Source: Bacillota bacterium
GTDB lineage: Bacteria; Bacillota_B; Desulfitobacteriia; Desulfitobacteriales; Desulfitobacteriaceae
Direction: 5' to 3'
Length of the DNA stretch: 6,344 nucleotides
Assembly (NCBI GenBank): GCA_021779415.1
Contig: JAJYAS010000216.1
Coordinates: forward strand, 1 to 6,344
Within the stretch, counting starts at the first letter, position 1, and every line of letters begins with the position of its first letter. Below, piece by piece: positions 1 to 5,880 of the stretch. Under the pieces are notes generated by a model that searched no databases, had not been told where the DNA came from, and saw only the letters and a list, made by a program, of their open reading frames with translations. A program made the translations under genes and the position numbers.

Positions 1-957
1 TACGGACGAATCTTGACAGCCATGGTGACTCCCATGAATGAAGCGTTGGAGGTCGATTATGAAGAGGCCAAACGCTTAGCTCAGTATTTAGTAGCACATG
101 GTTCAGATGGACTGGTAGTTTGTGGAACGACTGGAGAATCACCGACCGTAACGCCTGAAGAAAAATTAGAACTTTTCAAAGTGGTTAAAGAGGTTCTGGG
201 GAAGAGACCAGTGATCGCTGGGATCGGGTCCTATTCTACAGATGCTAGCATTGCCATGGCTCGTAAGGCTGAGAAAACGGGTGTCGACGGAGTGATGGCC
301 GTTGTGCCCTATTACAATAAACCCTCTCAAGAGGGGATGTTCCAGCACTTTAAGGCGATTGCTGAAGCGACTTCATTACCACTAATGCTCTATAATGTAC
401 CGGGTAGGACGTCCGCCAATCTAATGCCTGCGACGGTTAAAAGGCTATCTGAAATACGCAACATTGTGGCCTTGAAAGAGGCGGCCGGATCTCTTGATCA
501 GGTTAGTGAGCTTAAGCGGATGTTACCTTCTGACTTTACGGTTTACAGTGGTGATGACTCGATGACTTTACCTATGTTGGCGTTGGGGTGTAGTGGAATC
601 ATCAGTGTGGCAGCCCATGTCATTGGGGATGATATGAAAAAGATGGTCGATGCTTGGTTTGCGGGAGATACTGCCTTAGCAACTAAGTTGCATCTAGAAC
701 TTTTCCCAATTTTTAAGGGTATTTTCGTAACAGCGAATCCGGTTCCCATTAAAGCCCTTTTGAATATGGCTGGACTTAAAGCGGGTGGGGTACGGTTACC
801 TCTTGTTAACGCAACTAAGGAAGAAATGAAGTTTCTAAAAGATCTTATGGATGATTTTAAGAATGTACACGTCAATGACGTCGGTGATAAAAATTCGGGC
901 TATGATAAACCGAAATTAAAAGTGGCTTCAGACAAGTCAAGTAACTCAATCGTCTAG
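1..957 (+). CDS. dapA: 4-hydroxy-tetrahydrodipicolinate synthase, 5'-truncated by the window edge
   Basis: Cytoplasmic lysine/diaminopimelate enzyme that condenses pyruvate with aspartate semialdehyde through a Schiff base. The frame is open from base 1 (Tyr-Gly-Arg-Ile-Leu-Thr-Ala), so the real start lies just upstream; the TTG at 13 is internal. Counting from base 1, the family landmarks are GTTGES with the Thr-Thr pair at 43-44, YNVPGRT with Tyr131 and Arg136, and the Schiff-base lysine at 159 in ALKEA. These sit two short of the E. coli numbering (T44/T45, Y133, R138, K161), so only about two residues are missing. The TIM-barrel plus helical domain ends near residue 286. About 30 more residues follow, rich in Lys, Asp, Ser and Asn, which most DapA proteins lack. 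In related Clostridia the RNase J gene usually follows directly; here it lies 1.6 kb away. Confidence 0.96.
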   Translation, partial: YGRILTAMVTPMNEALEVDYEEAKRLAQYLVAHGSDGLVVCGTTGESPTVTPEEKLELFKVVKEVLGKRPVIAGIGSYSTDASIAMARKAEKTGVDGVMAVVPYYNKPSQEGMFQHFKAIAEATSLPLMLYNVPGRTSANLMPATVKRLSEIRNIVALKEAAGSLDQVSELKRMLPSDFTVYSGDDSMTLPMLALGCSGIISVAAHVIGDDMKKMVDAWFAGDTALATKLHLELFPIFKGIFVTANPVPIKALLNMAGLKAGGVRLPLVNATKEEMKFLKDLMDDFKNVHVNDVGDKNSGYDKPKLKVASDKSSNSIV

Positions 958-965
958 AAAGTTAA

Positions 966-998
966 GTTAGAGGTAATCAGTACATGATTACCTCTAAC
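966..998. repeat. Perfect 14-bp inverted repeat after dapA
   Basis: Arms at 966-979 and 985-998 are exact reverse complements around a 5-base loop, starting 8 bases after the dapA stop codon. The position suggests a transcript end. On the plus strand the hairpin is followed by an A-rich stretch rather than a T-run, and on the minus strand by only a short TTAACTTT. It is therefore not a textbook intrinsic terminator. It may instead stabilise the dapA mRNA 3' end or mark an insertion boundary. Confidence 0.6.
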
Positions 999-1095
999 AA
1001 AATAATAGACTATGTAACTCTAGTGATTCTAACAAGGGGTTGTTGCAAAATGAACAGAGTTCGTAGTTCGTTAAGCAGCAGCCCCTTTTTGGGGG

Positions 1096-1279
1096 GAGGA
1101 GCGCTTTTCTGCACGCGTCTGCGAGTTCCGCCGCTGGCTCGCTGGACGGTTCGTGAGCACGTCCGAACCTCTGGGCATTTCTGCATGTGAACCTACGGCG
1201 CGCTACGGGGACGCGAACCTTCGGCGCTCACCTTAGCGCGACTCCACAAACGCATCCGCTTAGCAGAAAAGCTCTCCTC
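1096..1279. repeat. Inner 17-bp inverted repeat enclosing short direct repeats
   Basis: Arms 1096-1112 and 1263-1279 pair at 16 of 17 positions (one C-T mismatch at 1102/1273), nested inside the outer terminal repeats. Between them, 1199-1204 pairs with 1235-1240 (CGCGCT/AGCGCG). The hexamer GAACCT occurs at 1165, 1189 and 1215. The 13-mers at 1189-1201 and 1215-1227 differ at one base. Nested stems like these suggest a folded RNA or a palindromic mobile element. Confidence 0.6.
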
Positions 1280-1317
1280 TAGGCCGGTTTGATGTGATAG
1301 CGCATGGGGTCAATACG

Positions 1318-1365
1318 AAAAAGATGGGGGTGTTGCTAACTACGTAGTAGTTTTGCAACACCCCC
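1318..1365 (-). terminator. Intrinsic terminator of the DUF6125-like gene
   Basis: Read on the minus strand, an 11-bp perfect stem (GGGGGTGTTGC at 1365-1355 with its complement at 1336-1326) is followed by ATCTTTTTCG, with five T at 1322-1318. An inner AACTA/TAGTT pairing extends the hairpin. It starts 17 bases after the stop codon of the minus-strand gene. One arm overlaps the right terminal repeat of the 1031-1370 block. Confidence 0.75.
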
Positions 1366-1382
1366 TTGTTGCTTTCGCGAGA

Positions 1383-1907
1383 CTAATCTTGCTCGAGGGT
1401 AAACTTCCATCCGCAGTAGAATTCTTCCGGATGTGGATCTGGTGGGCAAGCGATGCAACTTGTTTTAATACGCGAGTCAATCGTGGAAGCAAATAAAGAG
1501 TACTCAACTTCTCCCACTGGTTTACAAGGATGGTCTGCGAGGCCCTTGCGTTTCCGGGCAGATTGGACACGACAATCAAGCATTTTAAAAATCAAGGTTT
1601 GTTCATCCGGTCTAGAGCATTCTTGTACATTTAGAAAAGCATAAAGCCGAAACTTTAGCGCTCGTTCCAGTGCGTCAAGCCCGCCATTTTTGGGCAAATC
1701 CAGGAAAGACATAATTCGTTTGGCCTCTATGACAGTAAACTTTCGCCAAGCTTCAATGTCGCGCTCAACAGCTTCGTCAAGCCCCCGTACTTGCTCAATG
1801 GCTTGGAACCATAGGCCATCATGCGCTATCCAACGCTTGGCAAAGTCCTCCAACAATTCTAGAGCTTGCTCTCGGGTAAGATCTTCTTTAGAATTTAACA
1901 TCCCCAT
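1383..1907 (-). CDS. Cysteine-containing protein, probably DUF6125 family
   Basis: A 174-aa soluble protein with no signal peptide or membrane segment. The ATG at 1907 is preceded by AGGAGG (1920-1915) with a 7-base spacer, which favours it over the second ATG two codons in. The N-terminal half is helical and acidic, with WIAHDGLWFQAIEQ at 26-39 and FTVIEAKRIM near 57-66. The C-terminal third has DCRVQSARKRKG (111-122), a CIACPPDPHP stretch (151-160) and a final FYCGWKF. Cysteines at 97, 112, 128, 151, 154 and 165, including a CxxC pair, could bind a metal or an iron-sulfur cluster (inference). The pattern matches my memory of DUF6125, which has no established function and may be distantly related to 2-amino-thiazoline-carboxylate hydrolases. 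It is a single-gene unit between two terminators, running against dapA. No strong promoter is visible in 1921-1996. Confidence 0.8.
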   Translation of the reverse strand: MGMLNSKEDLTREQALELLEDFAKRWIAHDGLWFQAIEQVRGLDEAVERDIEAWRKFTVIEAKRIMSFLDLPKNGGLDALERALKFRLYAFLNVQECSRPDEQTLIFKMLDCRVQSARKRKGLADHPCKPVGEVEYSLFASTIDSRIKTSCIACPPDPHPEEFYCGWKFTLEQD

Positions 1908-1996
1908 TTACTTTCCTCCTTCTTAATTTCAAACTTGGTTGAATATTTTGATATTAGAAAGGTATTCTCTTCTAGTCCCGAAATTCCTGCTTCTTG

Positions 1997-2055
1997 AAAA
2001 ATAAAAGGGGGCGAAGACAAAACTCAAACTGGAAAACGAGTTTTGTCTTCGCCCC
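1997..2055 (-). terminator. Strong intrinsic terminator after the DUF1540-like gene
   Basis: A perfect 18-bp stem (2008-2025 with 2038-2055) closes a 12-base loop. On the minus strand it is followed by CTTTTATTTTTC (2007-1996). The plus-strand flank has no T-run, so it serves the minus-strand gene ending at 2080. It separates that gene from the DUF6125-like gene downstream. Confidence 0.9.
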
Positions 2056-2079
2056 TTAGTAGCTATGGCTATACCTAGA

Positions 2080-2217
2080 TTATTCAGTCTTGGGTTCGTA
2101 AAAAGCACACTCAGCGTCGCGATTCATTAAGCTTGAAGTTACACTAAGCGTTTCAAGCTGGCAGTGTCCCTCTTCGTTGTGGTGACATTGGACTGCAGAA
2201 CAAACAACATTAGTCAT
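2080..2217 (-). CDS. 45-aa cysteine-rich small protein, DUF1540-like
   Basis: The ATG is at 2217-2215 and the TAA at 2082-2080. The protein reads MTNVVCSAVQCHHNEEGHCQ, then LETLSVTSSLMNRDAECAFY and EPKTE. Four cysteines at positions 6, 11, 19 and 37, spaced C-x4-C-x7-C-x17-C with an Asn and a Gly between the second and third, match the DUF1540 pattern common in Clostridia (C...C..N..G.C....L.V...C.F). The function is unknown; the cysteines suggest metal binding. A ribosome-binding site AAAGGTGG (2234-2227) lies 9 bases upstream. A promoter with an exact TATAAT sits at 2277-2249, and a strong terminator follows the stop. Together these make a complete monocistronic gene. Confidence 0.85.
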   Translation of the reverse strand: MTNVVCSAVQCHHNEEGHCQLETLSVTSSLMNRDAECAFYEPKTE

Positions 2218-2248
2218 AATTGCAAACCACCTTTCTTAAGCAATATTG

Positions 2249-2277
2249 ATTATAGTATCCAAAATGTAAAATTTCAT
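2249..2277 (-). promoter_or_regulatory. Sigma-A-type promoter of the DUF1540-like gene
   Basis: On the minus strand, ATGAAA (2277-2272, 4 of 6 to TTGACA) is followed 17 bases later by an exact TATAAT (2254-2249). This lies 32 bases upstream of the ATG, leaving a short leader with the ribosome-binding site. Confidence 0.65.
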
Positions 2278-2336
2278 ACTGTGTCTGGGACAAAGTAAGG
2301 AAATTAAGGTCAAGTGTTCCAAGAGAATCAAGTAAC

Positions 2337-2365
2337 TTGCCATTGAGCATTTCTAGCGCTATAAT
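2337..2365 (+). promoter_or_regulatory. Sigma-A-type promoter for rnjA
   Basis: TTGCCA (2337-2342, 5 of 6 to consensus), a 17-base spacer, then an exact TATAAT (2360-2365). Transcription would start near 2372, giving a leader of about 190 nt before rnjA. The promoter diverges from the DUF1540-like promoter about 60 bases away. It explains how rnjA can be expressed independently of dapA. Confidence 0.8.
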
Positions 2366-2417
2366 GAATTTATATATATTGTGCGGCTAGTTTCATAAGA
2401 TGCTTTTCGAAATACTG

Positions 2418-2448
2418 ACGAATACGGGGCGTCGTTGTGTTCGTTTTT
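2418..2448 (+). promoter_or_regulatory. Attenuator-like hairpin in the rnjA leader
   Basis: ACGAATAC (2418-2425) pairs with GTGTTCGT (2437-2444), with one U-G wobble, around an 11-base loop. A run of T (2444-2448) follows. This is terminator-shaped and lies between the promoter and the start codon. A competing GACG/CGTC pairing (2417-2420 with 2430-2433) overlaps it. A role in premature termination is inferred. I recognise no known riboswitch or T-box in 2372-2550. Confidence 0.35.
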
Positions 2449-2565
2449 AGTAGTTCGCGTCTTTTTGTTGCCTTAATTTTGGGCGTCGAAGAAACTTACG
2501 GGGGTCCCCTTAGCTTTTTAGGCACAATGCGGAGTTGATAAAATAAACACAGGAGGTAGATTTTT

Positions 2566-4230
2566 TTGCCGAAAGAGCACAAACTGCAAATTATTCCCTT
2601 GGGCGGACTTGGAGAAATTGGGAAAAATATGACCGTGATTCGCTATGATAATCAGATGGTACTGATTGATGCGGGATTAGCGTTTCCAGAAGATGAAATG
2701 CTGGGGATCGATATTGTAATACCAGATTACTCATATTTAATTGAACACAAAGAAATGTTACTTGGCATACTGCTAACACACGGACATGAAGATCATATTG
2801 GAGCATTGCCATATCTCTTGAGAGATGTGGATGTACCTATATTTGGAACACGTTTGACCTTGGGGATTATTCAGTCCAAGATGAAAGAAAATAACTTAAA
2901 TAATATTAAAGCCACTGTTGTTCAACCAAGGGATGTCATTAAACTGGGAGTTTTTCGAATCGAATTTATTCGGGTTAACCATAGCATTCCGGATTCAGTT
3001 GGAATTGCTATTCATTCTCCCTTGGGGACGATTGTGCACACCGGAGATTTTAAACTAGACCATACTCCCGTATCTGGGGAAACACTTGATATTCATAAAT
3101 TCTCTGAATTGGGAGACAAAGGAGTCTTATGTCTCCTATCAGATAGTACCAATGTGGAAAGACCTGGCTTTACGCCCTCTGAAAGAAATGTCGGACAAAT
3201 GATTGATGAGGCCTTTTATGAGGCTAAGGATCGAGTGATTCTTGCCAGTTTCGCATCAAATGTGTATCGACTTCAACAGGCTATTAGCTCCGCTGTTAAG
3301 ACGAACCGTAAAGTGGCCGTCGTGGGACGAAGCATGGTCAATATTGTTGGCATAGCAGCTGAACTGGGATATCTGGATATTCCGGAGGGAACTCTCATTG
3401 ATATCGATGAAATTATTGGTTTGCCGGGAAATCAAGCGTGTATTTTAACCACGGGCAGTCAGGGTGAACCGATGTCTGCATTGACCCGAATGGCGAACCA
3501 TGATCATCGGCACGTGGCAATTCAACCGGGAGACACCGTGATTATTTCGGCAAGTCCGATCCCGGGAAATGAAAAATCAGTGGCTAAAACAGTTGACCAA
3601 TTATTTAAATTGGGCGCCAATGTCATCTATGAATCGACGGACGGGATGCACGTTTCTGGCCACGCCAGTCAGGAAGAGCAAAAATTAATGCTTAATATGG
3701 TTCGGCCAAAGTATTTTATGCCGGTTCACGGCGAGTATCGTATGTTGATAAAACATGCTCAGTTGGCTGAGCAACTCGGTATCCCCCGGGAGGATATTTT
3801 TGTCTCAGAAAACGGGGGGATTGTGGAATTCACCCGATATGGAGCAACTATGGGGGGCAAGGTTACCGCTGGTAAAATCCTGATTGACGGATTGGGTATT
3901 GGGGATGTTGGTAATATTGTACTGCGGGATCGAAAACAGCTCTCTCAAGACGGTATTTTGATCGTAGTTATGACTATAAGCCGTTCAACTGGAGCGATCG
4001 TAGCAGGACCTGATGTTGTAACACGTGGGTTTGTCTATGTCCGTGAGTCAGAGTCTATGTTAGACGAGGCCAAACTCAAGGTAAGACAGACGATGGCGCG
4101 TTGCCGTGAGAGTCGGATTACAGAATGGGCGGTATTAAAAAGTCAAATTCGAGATGCTTTGAGCAAACAACTTTACGAAAAGACCCGTCGCAGACCCATG
4201 ATTTTGCCAATTATTCAAGAAGTCGAATAA
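2566..4230 (+). CDS. rnjA: Ribonuclease J
   Basis: Metallo-beta-lactamase/beta-CASP ribonuclease with 5'-to-3' exonuclease and endonuclease activity, acting in cytoplasmic mRNA turnover and rRNA/RNA maturation. The protein is 554 aa, close to the roughly 555 aa of B. subtilis RNase J1. The zinc-binding motif HGHEDH is at 72-77 (His72, His74, Asp76, His77), with His139 in VNHS, Asp161 in TGDFKLD, the beta-CASP segment near 210-365 and SGHAS at 364-368. His388 is in PVHGEYR, and the C-terminal domain follows. The start is a TTG at 2566, nine bases after AGGAGG (2551-2556); no ATG or GTG fits better. It has its own promoter and terminator. It is usually adjacent to dapA in relatives, but that linkage is interrupted here. 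Whether it is J1 or J2 cannot be settled from one copy; the length and motifs favour J1. Confidence 0.97.
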   Translation: MPKEHKLQIIPLGGLGEIGKNMTVIRYDNQMVLIDAGLAFPEDEMLGIDIVIPDYSYLIEHKEMLLGILLTHGHEDHIGALPYLLRDVDVPIFGTRLTLGIIQSKMKENNLNNIKATVVQPRDVIKLGVFRIEFIRVNHSIPDSVGIAIHSPLGTIVHTGDFKLDHTPVSGETLDIHKFSELGDKGVLCLLSDSTNVERPGFTPSERNVGQMIDEAFYEAKDRVILASFASNVYRLQQAISSAVKTNRKVAVVGRSMVNIVGIAAELGYLDIPEGTLIDIDEIIGLPGNQACILTTGSQGEPMSALTRMANHDHRHVAIQPGDTVIISASPIPGNEKSVAKTVDQLFKLGANVIYESTDGMHVSGHASQEEQKLMLNMVRPKYFMPVHGEYRMLIKHAQLAEQLGIPREDIFVSENGGIVEFTRYGATMGGKVTAGKILIDGLGIGDVGNIVLRDRKQLSQDGILIVVMTISRSTGAIVAGPDVVTRGFVYVRESESMLDEAKLKVRQTMARCRESRITEWAVLKSQIRDALSKQLYEKTRRRPMILPIIQEVE

Positions 4231-4238
4231 TACTAACG

Positions 4239-4268
4239 AAACGCTCCATTTTTTTGGAGCGTTTTAAG
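4239..4268 (+). terminator. Intrinsic terminator of rnjA
   Basis: AAACGCTCC (4239-4247) pairs perfectly with GGAGCGTTT (4256-4264) around an 8-base T-rich loop. The run TTTTAAGTTTTAT follows, starting inside the stem. It begins 8 bases after the rnjA stop codon. Confidence 0.88.
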
Positions 4269-4292
4269 TTTTATAGAGGTAATCCAATAGTA

Positions 4293-4322
4293 TTGAGCCT
4301 AGAGCTTATGACGTCTAATAAT
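4293..4322 (+). promoter_or_regulatory. Weak candidate promoter upstream of the hydrogenase gene
   Basis: TTGAGC (4293-4298), an 18-base spacer and AATAAT (4317-4322). It matches 4 of 6 and 5 of 6 to consensus, so it is only a candidate. A second candidate lies at 4330-4358. Confidence 0.3.
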
Positions 4323-4329
4323 AACTTAA

Positions 4330-4358
4330 TTGTGAAGATATCATATCGTAAGAATAAT
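4330..4358 (+). promoter_or_regulatory. Candidate promoter of the hydrogenase gene
   Basis: TTGTGA (4330-4335, 4 of 6), a 17-base spacer and AATAAT (4353-4358, 5 of 6) lie 84 bases upstream of the ATG. The -35 contains TTGTGAA, which equals one half of the Rex redox-repressor consensus. The other half is poorly conserved. Confidence 0.4.
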
Positions 4359-4441
4359 TTTCCTAGTGCAACATTGTACATGCGTATTGATTTCCTTCTC
4401 CTAAACTTGTTAGACTTAAGGTAAAGGAAGGAGTGGGCATC

Positions 4442-5818
4442 ATGCCGAACTCGGAGATAATGAAAATTCGTCACAATGTCTTGATTTCAGCTTTGAGATC
4501 GAGTCATCATCATAATGATCCAGCAGAACGTGCCCGTCTTGCAAGAGAAATCATTTCGGATGGGGCACCACGATATCGGTGTTGCATTCATAAAGAACGT
4601 GCAATCGTAGAAGAAAGACTAAAAGTTATTTTTGAGCCTCAAAAAGGGCCGGTAGTAAGTATCCTGGCTGAAGCATGTAATGGTTGTGAAATGCATCGCT
4701 ATGTTGTGACAGATGGATGTCAGAATTGTATAGGACACTTTTGTGCTTCAAACTGTCCTAAGAAAGCAATACTGTTTCTTAATGACCATGCGTTTATTGA
4801 TCAAAGTAGGTGTGTTGAATGCGGTCTCTGTGCCAAAAAATGCCCTTACCATGCTATTCTAGAGCTACGGCGTCCTTGCGAAGAAAGTTGTCCGGTGAAA
4901 GCCATTTCTGTTAGTGAGAAACGTGTTGCAAGTATCAATCAAGAACAATGTACGAGCTGCGGTCTATGTGTTGCAAATTGTCCTTTTGGAGCGGTAGTAG
5001 ATGCATCTGACCTAGTCATCTTGGACCGAACTATTCGCTCGGAGAAATATCCAGTTCATGCTGTCCTTGCTCCGGCATTCGTTGGTCAATTTGGTCGTCA
5101 AGTCGCACCGGGGCAAGTCAAAGCTGCACTTTTAAAATTAGGATTTACAGAGGTGTGGGAGGCTGCTTTAGGTGCTGACATGGCGATTACTCTGGAAGCC
5201 GAGGAATATGCAGAAAGAGCTCATAAGGGGGAGCGGCTTATGACTAGCTCGTGTTGCCCTGCATATGTTGCTGCTGTTCATCAACAAAGAAACGATTTGA
5301 TCCCATATATTTCATTAACGACTTCACCCATGGTTCAAGTGGCAACCTTAATAAAAAACCGAGATCCTAAGGCTAAAGTGGCCTTTATTGGTCCATGTAT
5401 AGCAAAGAAGGCAGAAGGTAGGCAAGTCAACTCTGGAGTGGATTTCGTGATCACTTTTGAGGAACTAATCGTCTGGTTTGAACACGCAGGAATTGATCCT
5501 TCGAATGAACAATTCCTCTTAATGGAGGGGCCAAGTTCTTTTGCAAGGTCCTTCGCAAAGGCTGGAGGGGTAGCTAATGCACTTCAAAACTTTATGGGAG
5601 AGACAGCACCTCCTGTTTACCGGTTAGAAGGAACAGTCAATTGCCTTAAAACCTTGGAACAATATGCAGAGAAAGGTGAAATTGGATTTATGGAATGTAT
5701 GGCCTGTGAAGGTGGTTGTGTTGGTGGTCCGCGAACGATCATTAAACGTCCATTAGCAGAGAGAGCGGTAGATGAATTTGCAAAAAGTTCAAACGAGCAA
5801 GGTAAATCAATCATCTAA
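4442..5818 (+). CDS. Monomeric [FeFe] hydrogenase, group B-like
   Basis: Catalyses reversible proton reduction or hydrogen oxidation, probably with ferredoxin as partner (inferred); 458 aa, no signal peptide, cytoplasmic. The ATG at 4442 lies 8 bases after AAGGAG (4428-4433). The in-frame GTG at 4433 falls on that site and is rejected. The N-terminal half carries iron-sulfur motifs: C79/C82, C93/C96/C101/C105-Pro, a canonical CxxCxxCxxxCP at 124-135, C146/C150-Pro, and a second canonical set at 170-181. The H-cluster domain has L1 TSSCCPAY (C271, C272), L2 GPCIAKK (C319) and L3 ECMACEGGCVGGP (C422, C426). By alignment to Clostridium pasteurianum CpI, the cluster ligands are C272, C319, C422 and C426, and C271 is the proton-relay cysteine. 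L2 has GPC rather than MPC, and L3 lacks the GGGQP ending, which points to group B rather than group A. No maturase or partner gene is in the window. Confidence 0.93.
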   Translation: MPNSEIMKIRHNVLISALRSSHHHNDPAERARLAREIISDGAPRYRCCIHKERAIVEERLKVIFEPQKGPVVSILAEACNGCEMHRYVVTDGCQNCIGHFCASNCPKKAILFLNDHAFIDQSRCVECGLCAKKCPYHAILELRRPCEESCPVKAISVSEKRVASINQEQCTSCGLCVANCPFGAVVDASDLVILDRTIRSEKYPVHAVLAPAFVGQFGRQVAPGQVKAALLKLGFTEVWEAALGADMAITLEAEEYAERAHKGERLMTSSCCPAYVAAVHQQRNDLIPYISLTTSPMVQVATLIKNRDPKAKVAFIGPCIAKKAEGRQVNSGVDFVITFEELIVWFEHAGIDPSNEQFLLMEGPSSFARSFAKAGGVANALQNFMGETAPPVYRLEGTVNCLKTLEQYAEKGEIGFMECMACEGGCVGGPRTIIKRPLAERAVDEFAKSSNEQGKSII

Positions 5819-5823
5819 CCATC

Positions 5824-5873
5824 GGCCTAATAATCGAGGTCTAAAACCTCGGTTATTAGGCCTCGATTATTAG
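5824..5873 (+). terminator. Long hairpin with two competing right arms after the hydrogenase gene
   Basis: Left arm 5824-5840 pairs with 5846-5862 over 17 positions with one G-U wobble. Part of the same left arm (5827-5839) also pairs perfectly over 13 bp with 5861-5873. It begins 5 bases after the stop codon, the usual place for a terminator, but no T-run follows. Termination is inferred from position and stem strength. The two right arms look like a tandem duplication. Confidence 0.5.
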
Positions 5874-5880
5874 AAAGGCT

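Larger units (their letters stand above)
1031..1370. mobile_element. MITE-like or IS-remnant block with 20-bp terminal inverted repeats
   Basis: The left end (1031-1050, AACAAGGGGTTGTTGCAAAA) and the reverse complement of the right end (1351-1370) match at 19 of 20 bases, and the similarity stops on both sides. By hand count, 1091-1280 is about 63% G+C, clearly above the neighbouring genes. No credible gene fits inside. The open frame at 984-1190 has no ribosome-binding site and starts in the preceding hairpin. The G-rich end followed by TGTTGCAAA resembles the ends of several IS families (from memory), so a non-autonomous element or deletion derivative is plausible. No clear direct target duplication is visible. 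An alternative is a structured non-coding RNA. The right end is also the terminator of the minus-strand gene beside it. Confidence 0.45.

Noticed and set aside
13..15. TTG at 13 as the dapA start
   Set aside because: The conserved N-terminal strand (Gly-Arg-Ile-Leu-Thr-Ala) is already encoded from base 4, so the gene enters the window from the left.
543..875. Minus-strand 110-codon open frame inside dapA
   Set aside because: It is antisense to a well-conserved dapA, with no ribosome-binding site or family resemblance.
984..1190. Plus-strand 68-codon open frame
   Set aside because: Its ATG lies at the edge of the hairpin loop at 966-998 with no ribosome-binding site, and the frame runs through the inverted-repeat block. 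The protein is low-complexity and unlike any family I know.
1031..1370. CRISPR array or tRNA gene in the GC-rich block
   Set aside because: The repeats are few, short and irregularly spaced, and no cloverleaf with a T-loop GTTCRA pattern in the right context could be drawn.
1340..1579. Minus-strand 79-codon open frame
   Set aside because: It overlaps the 3' end of the better-supported 174-aa gene in another frame and extends through that gene's terminator.
2372..2550. Riboswitch or T-box in the rnjA leader
   Set aside because: No T-box sequence or recognisable aptamer core was found; only a simple terminator-shaped hairpin is supported.
4125..4424. Plus-strand 99-codon open frame overlapping the rnjA 3' end
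   Set aside because: It runs out of frame through the rnjA end, its terminator and an A/T-rich spacer; there is no ribosome-binding site before its start.
4433..4441. GTG at 4433 as the hydrogenase start
   Set aside because: It overlaps the AAGGAG ribosome-binding site. The ATG at 4442 has ideal 8-base spacing.
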